From: Orenia marismortui DSM 5156
Lineage (GTDB): Bacteria > Bacillota > Halanaerobiia > Halobacteroidales > Halobacteroidaceae
Direction of reading: 5' to 3'
DNA: 64,000 bases
Assembly (NCBI RefSeq): GCF_000379025.1
Contig: NZ_KB900619.1
Span: forward strand, 185,371-249,370
Part shown: positions 46,603 to 54,589 of the stretch, one piece after another
Numbering within the stretch: the first letter of the stretch is position 1
How the letters are laid out: the number at the start of each line of letters is the position of its first letter
Position numbers and translations under genes: made by a program
Notes under the pieces: model-generated
What the model was told of the DNA's origin: nothing
Seen by the model: the letters and a program-made list of their open reading frames with translations, nothing else
The model's database searches: none

Positions 46603-47022
46603 TTATGTAACTGCTCTATGCCCCAATCCGATTGCCATTTCATTTAAATGTAATAATCCAATCGCAAAGAAGATTGCAACACTAATATGATCATCTTGTC
46701 TTGCAATTCCAATTTTTCCTCCTACATTAAAACCTATTGCTTTAGAATTAAGCTGAGTCAAAGCTTCTCTGGTAGCACCTGCTACTGCACCTTGATCAGT
46801 ATGTGTTTCTTTAATCACATTCTCCCGTTTGGCTGCTATAATTGCCCGTTCAATAATAGTCTTAATAGAAGAATTATAATCACCACCAAAATCCACTGCG
46901 GCTACCTTCATCTCATCCTTTTTATAATCTTTCTTTAATTTTCCCTCTTCTTTCCGATCACTCAGTGCCATTTTTATTGCTGCTGTTGCAACTTTCTTAC
47001 TATTTGAATCTTTACTTGCCAT
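46603..47022 (-). CDS. hutP: HutP-family RNA-binding antiterminator
   Basis: A protein of about 139 residues of the HutP family (PF09021). The core (about 40-135) carries IERAIIAAKRENVI, HTDQGAVAGATREAL, GGKIGIARQDDHISVAIFF and IGLLHLNEMAIGLGHRAV, with His residues in the positions typical of the metal and ligand site. Bacillus HutP, activated by L-histidine and Mg2+, binds UAG-triplet RNA and prevents termination in the hut leader. Here the gene heads the aromatic operon behind a UAG-rich leader and terminator, so autoregulated antitermination is the natural inference. The ATG at 47022 has AGAGGTG upstream. Confidence 0.88.
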   Translation of the reverse strand: MASKDSNSKKVATAAIKMALSDRKEEGKLKKDYKKDEMKVAAVDFGGDYNSSIKTIIERAIIAAKRENVIKETHTDQGAVAGATREALTQLNSKAIGFNVGGKIGIARQDDHISVAIFFAIGLLHLNEMAIGLGHRAVT

Positions 47023-47097
47023 TTTAATCACCTCTTTTATCTTAATATTATGACTATAAATATTATTTGTTATAATACAAATTTATAAACCATTATA

Positions 47098-47132
47098 ATA
47101 AAAAAAAGCACCCCATACAGATAGGAGTACTT
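47098..47132 (-). terminator. Leader terminator upstream of hutP (attenuator)
   Basis: On the minus strand AAGUACUCC pairs with GGGGUGCUU (9 bp with wobble) around a nine-base loop, followed by a run of U. No minus-strand gene lies upstream before the promoter, so this terminator sits inside the hutP leader and should be a conditional attenuator. Confidence 0.8.
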
Positions 47133-47152
47133 ATAATTATCCCTTGTTTTAC

Positions 47153-47257
47153 CTACTCTACCTACTGTACTACAAATAATATTATTCAATTATTTTCTAA
47201 ACTAAAACAGTAAATCATTGTTACTACAATACCTACTATTAAGCTTCTACTATACTA
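47153..47257 (-). promoter_or_regulatory. UAG-triplet array in the hutP-aro leader RNA
   Basis: Twelve UAG triplets in 105 nt of leader RNA, at plus-strand CTA positions 47255, 47250, 47247, 47236, 47233, 47224, 47202, 47197, 47170, 47162, 47158 and 47153. They form three clusters; the last ends about 20 nt before the terminator stem. About two would be expected by chance at this base composition. HutP is known to bind UAG triplets and TRAP binds (G/U)AG triplets. The gene just downstream encodes HutP. Confidence 0.75.
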
Positions 47258-47277
47258 CTTGATTACTGCTTTATAAC

Positions 47278-47306
47278 ATATTAACATAATTATTCTTTCA
47301 ACGCAA
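47278..47306 (-). promoter_or_regulatory. Predicted promoter of hutP-aro operon
   Basis: On the minus strand TTGCGT, a 17-bp spacer and TAATAT. Transcription from about 47271 would give a leader of about 170 nt to the terminator, containing the whole UAG array. Confidence 0.55.
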
Positions 47307-47386
47307 GAAGAATTTAAAATCTTTTTTAATACATAGTAATTGAATATAAATTCAAGTTTATTTCTTTTAAACTCTAATATTTATAC

Positions 47387-47415
47387 TTGCTGCAATCTAA
47401 TAAAAATTATATAAT
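47387..47415 (+). promoter_or_regulatory. Predicted promoter of flavodoxin gene
   Basis: TTGCTG, 17-bp spacer, perfect TATAAT, 42 bp upstream of the start codon; divergent from the hutP promoter. Confidence 0.7.
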
Positions 47416-47457
47416 ATAAGTAATTATTATAGGTTTAAGATTTGGGAGGCAATAATA

Positions 47458-47916
47458 ATGAAAAGTCTAATTGTATATAAATCAATCCACCATGGTAATA
47501 CTGAAAAAATTGCTATGGTGTTAGCAGAAGTACTGCAAGCCAAGTTATTATCAACTCGAGAAGCAACACCACAAATAATAGGGAGATATGACTTAATAGG
47601 TTTTGGCTCAGGGATATATTTTGGGAAACATCATCATAAATTATTAAGTTTAGTAGATGATCTTCCACAAATTAAAGATAAACAGGCTTTTATATTTTCT
47701 ACAAGTGGAATTAGAAAATTACCTATTATTCATAATTTTAATAAAGAATTAAGAAAAAAGCTATTATCTAAAAATTATAAGGTCATTGGTAATTTTTCTT
47801 GTCGAGGCATTGATAGTTATGGTCCTCTAAAATTAATAGGAGGAATCCAAAAAAAACATCCAGATCAAGATGATTTTGATCGTGCAGCTTTATTTGCTGA
47901 AAATCTAATCAAATAA
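47458..47916 (+). CDS. Flavodoxin-family protein
   Basis: A 152-residue flavodoxin-like protein. The FMN phosphate-binding loop is VYKSIHHGNTEKIA (near 6-19), and GFGSGIYFGKHHHKL and FSTSGIR are the other flavin-contact loops. It may serve as an electron carrier in an anaerobe. GGGAGG precedes the ATG. It stands alone between divergent hutP and convergent phosphodiesterase genes. Confidence 0.88.
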   Translation: MKSLIVYKSIHHGNTEKIAMVLAEVLQAKLLSTREATPQIIGRYDLIGFGSGIYFGKHHHKLLSLVDDLPQIKDKQAFIFSTSGIRKLPIIHNFNKELRKKLLSKNYKVIGNFSCRGIDSYGPLKLIGGIQKKHPDQDDFDRAALFAENLIK

Positions 47917-47942
47917 AAAAGACCAACTTGGAGTTGGCCTTA
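47914..47942. terminator. Bidirectional terminator between flavodoxin and phosphodiesterase
   Basis: Stem AAGGCCAACTCC with its complement, followed by six T on the minus strand; it serves both convergent genes. Confidence 0.82.
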
Positions 47943-47966
47943 AATAGATTATAATTATATTAACTT

Positions 47967-48527
47967 CTAATCAACAAATCCTACATAGTCAACTAGCTTC
48001 TTTTGATCATCCAAAGAGATAATCTCTATCTTATCCTCATTAATAACTGCTAAAGTAGCAACTTTAGGCTCTTGCTTAGGCAAAGATATACTACCCGGAT
48101 TTAATAACACAACCCCATCTACTTTTTTAGCTACTGGTTGATGTGTATGGCCAAAAATCAATATATCTGCTCCAAATCTTTTGGCAAATTCAATTCTATC
48201 CTGCTCATTTTCATGTTGATATCCATGATACATCACAATTCTACATCCATTATTATCCACTACAGCATACTCAGGTAATGGATATGGTAAAACCCAATCA
48301 TCTACTACTGCATCTACATTACCCTTTACCGCTAATAAATTACCCTCGAAATCATTAATTTCTGATACTAAAGCTTTAGTATTATATCCTTCTGGTAAGG
48401 GATTTCGTGCTCCATGATAAAGGATATCCCCAGCTACTAAAATCATCTCTACATCATCTAAACATTCAACAGCTTTCTTAAAAGAAGTTAAACTTCCGTG
48501 AATATCACTGATTACACCTATTTTCAT
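47967..48527 (-). CDS. YfcE/MJ0936-family phosphodiesterase
   Basis: A 186-residue calcineurin-like metallophosphoesterase with motifs SDIHGS (7-12), AGDILYHG, KGNVDAV, YHGYQHE and FGHTHQP that bind two metals. YfcE-type enzymes hydrolyse phosphodiesters; the natural substrate is unsettled. AGGTG precedes the ATG. Confidence 0.92.
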   Translation of the reverse strand: MKIGVISDIHGSLTSFKKAVECLDDVEMILVAGDILYHGARNPLPEGYNTKALVSEINDFEGNLLAVKGNVDAVVDDWVLPYPLPEYAVVDNNGCRIVMYHGYQHENEQDRIEFAKRFGADILIFGHTHQPVAKKVDGVVLLNPGSISLPKQEPKVATLAVINEDKIEIISLDDQKKLVDYVGFVD

Positions 48528-48593
48528 TAGTAATCACCTCTAAATAATTTTCCCTTAATAAGATCAACAATTCTATCTCAACTTTTAATATAA

Positions 48594-50657
48594 CTATTCT
48601 GCTAAGCAGGTCTGGTCTTTACCATTTTCTTTGGCTTGATATAAGGCATTATCTGCAGCACTAATTAATTCTTTTTGAGACTTACCAAACTTATAATTAG
48701 CTGCTCCTATACTTATTGTCACCTTTAACCTGAGGTTATCATAACTTACTACCATTTCTCTAACTCGTTTATTAATCCTTTCTGCCATTATAACTACACC
48801 TTCACTATCAGTTTCTGGTAAAATAACAGTAAATTCTTCGCCACCATATCTAGCTACTATATCAGTATCCCTAGCTTCTGCTTCTAATAACCTAGCTAAA
48901 TTCTTCAAAACTTCATCGCCAACTTGATGACCATAAGTATCATTAAAATCTTTAAAATTATCTATATCCATTATTATTAGAGAAAGTTCTCTATTATAAC
49001 GATTTGCCATACTTATTTCTCTTCTTAAAGAATTTTGGAAATAACTATGATTATAAAGTTTAGTCAACCCATCTCTTGTAGCTAACTCTTCCATTTGCTT
49101 ATAAATTGTAGCATTTTCAATAGCAATAGCCATTTGATTTGCTAGAGTAGTTAGAAATCTTCTATCAGCCTCTTTAAAGTTTCTCTTAAATCCAACTTGT
49201 GCAGCAGCAATAACACCTAAAACTCTACCCCTTACTTTCAATGGAATAATGACCGCTGACATCAGATTAATAAAATCAAATTTCTCTTTAGCTTCTTTAG
49301 GAACTTCATCTGTAATTAATGGGCTATCCTCTTTAATAGTTCGCCAAGCTATCTCTTCGGCTAAACTAATTAATTTTTCTTTATCTTCATTTTGAGGAAA
49401 GCCTACAGAAGCAACTAGGTCTAATTTATCTTCATTTTCATCATTAACCAAAAATAAACCAGACATTGAAACCCCCATCGTACCCATAACTACATCTACA
49501 GTTAGATTAATTACTTCATCTAAATTCAAAGTAGAATTAATAGTATTACTGGTTCTTTGTAAAGTGGAAAGACCTGCCACATTTCTTTCCATCTTTTCGA
49601 AAAAATGAGCTTTCTCAATTACTAAAGGTGCTTGTTCTACTATTGTTTGAATAGGCATTAAATGTCTATTCGAGAAAAACCCCTCTTCCTTGTGCAAAAA
49701 GAAAACAATCGCTTTAATGTCACCTTCTATAAAAATTGGAGATATTAATAAAGACTTAAAACCATCTTCAATAAATAAAGTAACATCTTCATTCTCTTCT
49801 TTATCTAGAGAATTAATAATAACACTACCAGACTCTTTCAATGGATGGCCAAAATATAAATTACTCTTTTTTATTTTCATCTTTTTTAAATATTTCCTAT
49901 CTAATCCTACAAAAGATTTGATATCAAAATATCCTTCTTCTTCTGATTCTGCTAATAATCCACCATAATTAATTCCTAACTGTTCACATCCGATCTCTAC
50001 CAAAGAATCATAGGTCTCTTCCAAGGTAAAATTAGAACTCATTCGATTATTAATATCATGTAATCCAGTTAGACTATTGCAGGTTAAACTAACATCTTCT
50101 AATTCTTTTTCTTTATCCTTAAGTAGTTGTATTTTTCTATTATAATTATTTATAATCATTAAAGTTACCCAAAAAGTCAAAGTATTAAAAATAAAATTTA
50201 CAATTAAATCATCTTGGTAGATTAAAATTAATGCTAAAACTAAACTAATATATAAATTTTCTAATTTGTCATCTATATTCTTCAGATCGAAAAATGATAT
50301 TAGATCTATAGCTACCCCAATTAATATTGCTTCTAAAGCAAAAGAATATAAATTTATTCCCAAATAATTGCTATAAAAAGCAGCTATCAATCCAAGAATT
50401 AATCCATAAGGCCTTCCTAATAATTTTCCACTTAATATAATAACTAAATAATAAAGACCTATATTATAAGCACCTAAAAAATAACTTCCCAAAAATAATA
50501 ATAATATAAAACTAATATTAAGATAGAATTTATTTTTCTTACTTATATCTGTAACTTTTTTCCCAAAAGAGAATTTAAAATTTGTAATTAAATAAGTAAC
50601 AGATATAAATATAGATAATTTTAAAACCAAATAAATTCCTAAAGTGATCTCCCCCAT
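48594..50657 (-). CDS. Membrane diguanylate cyclase with two GAF domains
   Basis: A 687-residue sensor enzyme. About six N-terminal membrane segments (about 5-170) with GLYYLVIILSGKLLGRPYG resemble the 5TM-LYT sensor module. Two GAF domains follow (about 205-345 and 365-510), then a GGDEF domain (about 525-685) with RYGGEEFTVILPE and an upstream RDTD that fits the inhibitory I-site. It should make cyclic di-GMP and be product-inhibited. No EAL or PilZ domain is present. GGAGG precedes the ATG. Confidence 0.93.
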   Translation of the reverse strand: MGEITLGIYLVLKLSIFISVTYLITNFKFSFGKKVTDISKKNKFYLNISFILLLFLGSYFLGAYNIGLYYLVIILSGKLLGRPYGLILGLIAAFYSNYLGINLYSFALEAILIGVAIDLISFFDLKNIDDKLENLYISLVLALILIYQDDLIVNFIFNTLTFWVTLMIINNYNRKIQLLKDKEKELEDVSLTCNSLTGLHDINNRMSSNFTLEETYDSLVEIGCEQLGINYGGLLAESEEEGYFDIKSFVGLDRKYLKKMKIKKSNLYFGHPLKESGSVIINSLDKEENEDVTLFIEDGFKSLLISPIFIEGDIKAIVFFLHKEEGFFSNRHLMPIQTIVEQAPLVIEKAHFFEKMERNVAGLSTLQRTSNTINSTLNLDEVINLTVDVVMGTMGVSMSGLFLVNDENEDKLDLVASVGFPQNEDKEKLISLAEEIAWRTIKEDSPLITDEVPKEAKEKFDFINLMSAVIIPLKVRGRVLGVIAAAQVGFKRNFKEADRRFLTTLANQMAIAIENATIYKQMEELATRDGLTKLYNHSYFQNSLRREISMANRYNRELSLIIMDIDNFKDFNDTYGHQVGDEVLKNLARLLEAEARDTDIVARYGGEEFTVILPETDSEGVVIMAERINKRVREMVVSYDNLRLKVTISIGAANYKFGKSQKELISAADNALYQAKENGKDQTCLAE

Positions 50658-50811
50658 AATAATTCCTCCGCCTCTATATCCTAATTTTATATTAGTTAGT
50701 AATTTGGCTAATATAATTTTACTTGTGTATAACTAAACTTTTAATTAATATGATGCTAAACTTTATATTTATAAATATCTTTATAATATTTCTAGATAAA
50801 GAGTTTTTTAC

Positions 50812-50857
50812 CTTCATAATTAGAAATATTTTAATTAAAATATTTCTAATTATGAAG
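50812..50857. repeat. 46-bp perfect palindrome
   Basis: Perfect palindrome with half-site CTTCATAATTAGAAATATTTTAA (first 20 bases given suffice to locate it), between the diguanylate cyclase start and the small gene at 50905. It may be a terminator for the small gene or a binding site; U runs are weak. Confidence 0.65.
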
Positions 50858-50880
50858 TCTCCTTAAGATATTAGATTTAA

Positions 50881-50907
50881 AGAAACTGAGCTAGATTGCT
50901 CAGTTTA
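50881..50907 (-). terminator. Hairpin at the end of the 45-residue gene
   Basis: On the minus strand AAACTGAGC...GCTCAGTTT forms a 9-bp stem beginning at the stop codon and followed by TCTTT; a modest terminator. Confidence 0.6.
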
Positions 50908-51042
50908 ATTATTATCTTCCACTGCTAAAATAATTACTTTATCCTCTTCCTTTCGATCTAAGTTCATGGCTATTTCCATATCCTCTAACTTTCTCTTCTC
51001 ATGGCCAGTTAATCTAGCATACTTAACATTTTTATCTTCCAT
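50905..51042 (-). CDS. Small 45-residue protein, unknown
   Basis: A 45-residue highly charged protein starting MEDKNVKYARLTGHEKRKLE and ending VIILAVEDNN. It is too short for domain assignment. AGGAGG lies eight bases before the ATG, and a hairpin follows at the stop codon, so it looks like a genuine single-gene unit. No family is recognised. Confidence 0.6.
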   Translation of the reverse strand: MEDKNVKYARLTGHEKRKLEDMEIAMNLDRKEEDKVIILAVEDNN

Positions 51043-51169
51043 CTTAATGCCTCCTTAAATTTTATATATTCACTATATAATAAAAGTTTAATGTCCAAAT
51101 AACCAATTTATTTATATATATGATTTGAAAGTTTGGAGGACTTTATGTATTAAAAAATAAAATTAAGTT

Positions 51170-51617
51170 ATAGAATTTAGTGCGTAAAACCTGATGGGCT
51201 TACCCTCATGGATGTAAGCACTAACAATAAGCTAATTCGATATTAGTTTATTGTTAATTGTTACTATACATATTATCTTGAATTTGTGGTAAACTAATAT
51301 TAATTAAGGTAAATCTTCTTACAGGCATAGCCTGACGTGATAAATCCACAACTGAATATATGGAGTTGCAACAGGAATTGAAGCGATAACCAAGCTCCTC
51401 TGTTGCGTAAAATATTCAAGGTATCAGAAGTCCTTAATCGTCAGTACTGTAGGGCATACAGGATTGGATTCATCACGAAGAGTTTTTAATAAAAACTCGT
51501 AGGTAAGCCTCTGGAGAAACTGTAAGACCTATTAGGCTTAATACTTGATATTAAGTTGACATAGGCTCGTTTCTAGGAATGAGGAATCCACATTGGGCTT
51601 GCCCTGTGGAGTGTCAA
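51170..51617 (+). mobile_element. IS200/IS605-like non-autonomous element without transposase
   Basis: Both ends carry the same type of hairpin in direct orientation on the plus strand, each with an unpaired T in the 5' arm: left TGA-T-GGG-CTTA-CCC-TCA (51192-51208) and right CCACA-TT-GGG-CTTG-CCC-TGTGG (51588-51609). The right end closes with AGTGTCAA. Bulged-T hairpins in the same orientation and a TCAA end are hallmarks of IS200/IS605 elements. No tnpA or tnpB frame is found. The right end supplies the stop codon of the NUDIX gene. The left border is approximate. Confidence 0.6.
51296..51617 (+). ncRNA. Candidate structured RNA inside the IS200/IS605-like element
   Basis: About 320 nt with a chain of stems: AGG/CCT, GCAACAGGA with TCCTCTGTTGC, CTGTA with TACAG, GAGTTTTT with AAAAACTC, TAAGaCCT with AGGcTTA, and the terminal bulged hairpin ending in TCAA. 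Its position against the right end is that of the guide RNA of TnpB elements, in which flanking DNA after the end supplies the guide. Homology is not shown; this is a structural resemblance. Confidence 0.4.
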
Positions 51618-52159
51618 TTATTTAAATACTCTTTGGCATATAATAAATTTAATATGGATAAAGAATGTTTAATTTGACCTGAAGAGATAAGACTATCAAT
51701 CTCAGTTAACTTAACTAACTCTATTTCAATATCCTCAGTTAAATCTAAGTCTTGTTCTGATGTTAAAATAACATCTTTTGCCAAATAAAAATGACAATAA
51801 TTATTTTGAATTGCTGGGTTAGCTGCTACTTTACCTAAAGAAACTATATCATTACTAGAATAACCTGTCTCTTCTAGTAGCTCTCTTTGAGCAGCAAGTT
51901 GAGGATCTTGCTCACCCTTATCTAAAGTTCCTGCTGGCACCTCTAATGTAACCTCATCAATTCCAAACCGATACTGTTTAACTAATACTACCTCTTCTTT
52001 AGTAGTAAGTGGAACTATATTTACCCAATCCAAAAACTCCATTTTAAAGAATGGATGGATTATTTTCTTCTTAGTATGATAGCATTTTTCTTCTTTAAAA
52101 GAAACAATTCCACTTTTATAAATTATTTTTCTATCTTGTACTTCCCAAAAATTCTTCAT
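51614..52159 (-). CDS. NUDIX hydrolase, ADP-ribose pyrophosphatase-like
   Basis: A 181-residue hydrolase. The Nudix box is GTLDKGE...AAQRELLEETGY (near 82-105), and the strand VVLVKQYRFG...LEVPAG precedes it as in ADP-ribose pyrophosphatases. The ATG at 52159 has GGAGAA at good distance; the upstream extension is the antisense end of the broken PPC gene. The final TGA overlaps the right end of the IS200/IS605-like element, so the native C terminus may differ. Confidence 0.88.
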   Translation of the reverse strand: MKNFWEVQDRKIIYKSGIVSFKEEKCYHTKKKIIHPFFKMEFLDWVNIVPLTTKEEVVLVKQYRFGIDEVTLEVPAGTLDKGEQDPQLAAQRELLEETGYSSNDIVSLGKVAANPAIQNNYCHFYLAKDVILTSEQDLDLTEDIEIELVKLTEIDSLISSGQIKHSLSILNLLYAKEYLNN

Positions 52160-52181
52160 ATCTATTTCTCCTATATATAAT

Positions 52182-52611
52182 TTATTGATATCTCCAAAAT
52201 GGGAGTCCAGTTTTTTCATCATATTTTCTTTCAAGTTCTTCTCCTTCAAACTCCTCAATTATAAATTCACAAGCAAATACTGTAGTCCCTGTAGTAAAAT
52301 GCCCACCATATAATCTTCCATCTTCATCACCTAAAGCTATATGAGCATGAAGCATAATTTCATTATCTTTCAAAGAAATATTACCTAATAAACTTACAAT
52401 CTCTAAAGGTTTGTTAATCTCATCTTCCTCATAGACCTTTTTTTTGGTTATAAAAAGATAGCTTTGCTTTTTCTACAGCCCCTATAGCCGTTATTCTACC
52501 TAGCTTTATACCTGCATTATTGATAATCTCTGTAATTTTTTCTAGAAGATCATCTCCTCTTTCTAATCTTCCTTGATAAAGATTTGATACTTTATATTTC
52601 TTTAACATCAT
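52182..52611 (-). pseudogene. PPC-domain (DUF296) gene with a frameshift at an A8 tract
   Basis: Two adjacent frames make one PPC/DUF296 protein of about 142 residues. The first part (from ATG 52611) starts MMLKKYKVSNLYQGRLERGD and stops after YNQKKGL. The second continues EEDEINKPLEIVSLLGNISL and LHAHIALGDEDGRLYGGHF with the conserved His motif. Removing one A from the eight-A run (T8 at 52438-52445) joins them perfectly. It could be a true mutation, a sequencing error, or a slippery site read through by polymerase slippage. The family includes plant AT-hook partners and bacterial DNA-binding-like proteins of unclear function. Confidence 0.75.
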
Positions 52612-52823
52612 ACCACCTCAGAATATATATTTCTTATGGCTGTTCACTAATAAACAGTTATTATTAGCTATCTAAAAAAACATTTAAATATTCAACCACA
52701 AAATTCCACCTTAAAAATAATCGATTTGTATATATTATAATAAATTTAGAACTAACTTACAAAAGTATAAATTCCATTATATTTATAAAGACAATAATAA
52801 AAAAATCAAATTAATTTAAAGTA

Positions 52824-52838
52824 TAATAATCATTATCA
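52824..52838. promoter_or_regulatory. Fur-box-like operator upstream of ferritin-like gene
   Basis: TAATAATCATTATCA matches the 7-1-7 Fur consensus TGATAATCATTATCA at 14 of 15 positions, 70 bp before the start codon. It suggests iron-dependent control; PerR or Zur sites look similar. Confidence 0.6.
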
Positions 52839-52908
52839 AAGTCATACTAACATATAAATAATATATTATCTTATTAAATTCTTTATAACTATAAGGGAGG
52901 TTTCAATC

Positions 52909-53361
52909 ATGCCAGAAGAAATTATTAATAAGAACAGAGTAGTATCTACACTCAATGAAATATTAAAACAAGAACATATGTCTATAGATTCCTATAATGA
53001 TTTTATTGCTAAAGCTAAAAACACAGATACTAGACAACTATTACAAAACATGCAACAAGACCATAAAGACCATGCCAGTACTTTAACTACACATATACAA
53101 AATTTAGGGGCAGCCCCTCAAGAAGATAGAGGTCTTAGTGGAGTAATCTCTAATACTATGATGGAATTTGGGAGTCTATTAGGAATAGAAACTGACAATA
53201 ATCAATTATTAGAAAAACTTTATACTAAAGAAAAAAATGGTATCAAAGAAACAGAAAAATTTATGAATCAAAAACTTGATCAACGGAGTAAGAAAATAGT
53301 CACATCTCTTCTATCAACTAGAAAAGACCATTTGAAAAAAATTGAAAATAATTTAAAATAA
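52909..53361 (+). CDS. Ferritin-like four-helix protein (DUF2383-like)
   Basis: A 150-residue helical protein. Segments LNEILKQEHMSIDSYNDFIAKA and LLQNMQQDHKDHASTLTTHI carry the Glu and ExxH/DxxH-like residues of ferritin-like diiron bundles, and two further helices follow. The family (DUF2383/PA2169) is of unknown function. GGGAGG precedes the ATG, and a Fur-like box lies upstream. IS30 copy B is inserted right after its stop, splitting the gene from its terminator. Confidence 0.78.
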   Translation: MPEEIINKNRVVSTLNEILKQEHMSIDSYNDFIAKAKNTDTRQLLQNMQQDHKDHASTLTTHIQNLGAAPQEDRGLSGVISNTMMEFGSLLGIETDNNQLLEKLYTKEKNGIKETEKFMNQKLDQRSKKIVTSLLSTRKDHLKKIENNLK

Positions 53362-53374
53362 ATTTTAATCTTAA
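53357..53374. repeat. 18-bp direct repeat, left flank of IS30 copy B
   Basis: AATAAATTTTAATCTTAA occurs here and at 54580-54597, directly flanking the element. IS30 relatives such as IS1630 are known to make long duplications, so this is the probable target-site duplication. Confidence 0.8.
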
Positions 53375-54579
53375 ATTGCAATATTAAATTGAACTAGTTT
53401 CAAACTGTAATAATTTGGTTAATTAGTTATATAGAATTTCTCTTAGTTGATCTTCAAAAGCTTCATCAGGAGTTAGGTATCCTAAAATTTTTCTTGGTAG
53501 AGTATTACACCAGTTTTGAACTCTAGCAATAGATTCAATAGAGAATTCACTTATACTTCTGCCTTTAGGTATAAAACGTCTTATGAGACCATTATGACGT
53601 TCATTGGTACCTCTTTCCCATGATGAATAGGGATGAGTAAAATATACTTTTGTATCAACTATTTCTTCTATAGAACCTAGCTCTGAAAATTCAGAGCCAT
53701 TATCGCAGGTAAAGCTTTTAAATACATTAGAAAAAAGCTCTCCAGAGTCTTTGATTAGTTTTAATATAGCATTTTGAACAGATTCAGCTGTTTTACCAGG
53801 AATTTTACGAATGATTTCTTTACGAGTCATGCGCTCTGTCATAGTGAGTAAAACTTCATCATTTTTATTCTTTTTACCAATAACAGTGTCAATTTCCCAA
53901 TGCCCAAATTCACTGCGATCATTAATATTTTCAGGGCGTTCATCGATACTTGTGCCAAGTTTCTTTTTATTACGCTTAAGACATTTTGATTTTGAAGAAC
54001 GTTTAAGCTTCAATGGCAAATCAATATTGCTAATCTGAAGTAGTCCAAGATCTATATAGTTATATAGAGTTTTAGTGCATACCATCTCTGACTTTGAGAA
54101 TTTGTTATGCAGCTTTGCTGCACCACAAATAGAATCAAGAGATTGTTTATGCTCGCAAAATAACTCTATAACATAATCAATGAATGTTTCACATTCTAAA
54201 AGCTTAAATTTCGGTCCGCAATTTTTACGATTAGATTCATAAACTTTTTGACCAGCGTCAGGGAAGTAAATCTCTACAGTTTTATTGCCTTTAATTTGGG
54301 AAACTGTACCACGCTTTAACTCGTTTCTAATTGTATTAGAAGCTCTACCTAGACGTTTTGCAATAGCATAAGGCGACATTCCTTCGGAATGTAACAATGC
54401 AATTTGACCACGCTCATAAGCATTTAGGTGTTTATTTTTTCGGGATTTTGGTGTATCATTTAAGTAGTCCATAGTGTGCACCCTCCTGTAATTTTTTGTT
54501 TTGTGGTGATTCAATTATATTACAGTTTGGTCCACTATGGGCATTTTTTTATTAGTTCAATTTAATTATACAATCAACC
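53375..54579 (-). mobile_element. IS30-family insertion sequence, copy B
   Basis: A 1205-bp element bounded by the 18-bp duplications. Inverted ends share TTG(T/C)A...AAATTGAAC and inner CTGTAAT. It is a diverged relative of copy A at 33865. It lies within the 5' arm of the shared terminator of the flanking convergent genes. Confidence 0.85.
53423..54472 (-). CDS. IS30-family transposase, copy B
   Basis: A DDE transposase of about 349 residues with the same layout as copy A: helix-turn-helix (AYERGQIALLHSEGM), HWEIDTVIGK, FTCDNGSEF and ERGTNERHNGLIRRF. The frame runs 14 codons further upstream into the terminal repeat, but CAGGAGG serves the ATG at 54472. No frameshift is seen. Confidence 0.93.
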   Translation of the reverse strand: MDYLNDTPKSRKNKHLNAYERGQIALLHSEGMSPYAIAKRLGRASNTIRNELKRGTVSQIKGNKTVEIYFPDAGQKVYESNRKNCGPKFKLLECETFIDYVIELFCEHKQSLDSICGAAKLHNKFSKSEMVCTKTLYNYIDLGLLQISNIDLPLKLKRSSKSKCLKRNKKKLGTSIDERPENINDRSEFGHWEIDTVIGKKNKNDEVLLTMTERMTRKEIIRKIPGKTAESVQNAILKLIKDSGELFSNVFKSFTCDNGSEFSELGSIEEIVDTKVYFTHPYSSWERGTNERHNGLIRRFIPKGRSISEFSIESIARVQNWCNTLPRKILGYLTPDEAFEDQLREILYN

Positions 54580-54589
54580 AATAAATTTT

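Noticed and set aside
47098..47271. T-box or other tRNA-sensing leader before the aro operon
   Set aside because: No AGGGUGGNACCGCG-type T-box sequence or specifier-loop pattern was found in the leader.
48143..48358. Plus-strand His/Tyr-rich frame
   Set aside because: Shadow of the phosphodiesterase gene, which has clear catalytic motifs.
51220..51610. Broken tnpB reading frame inside the IS200/IS605-like element
   Set aside because: No frame shows TnpB zinc-finger or RuvC motifs; stops are frequent in all frames read.
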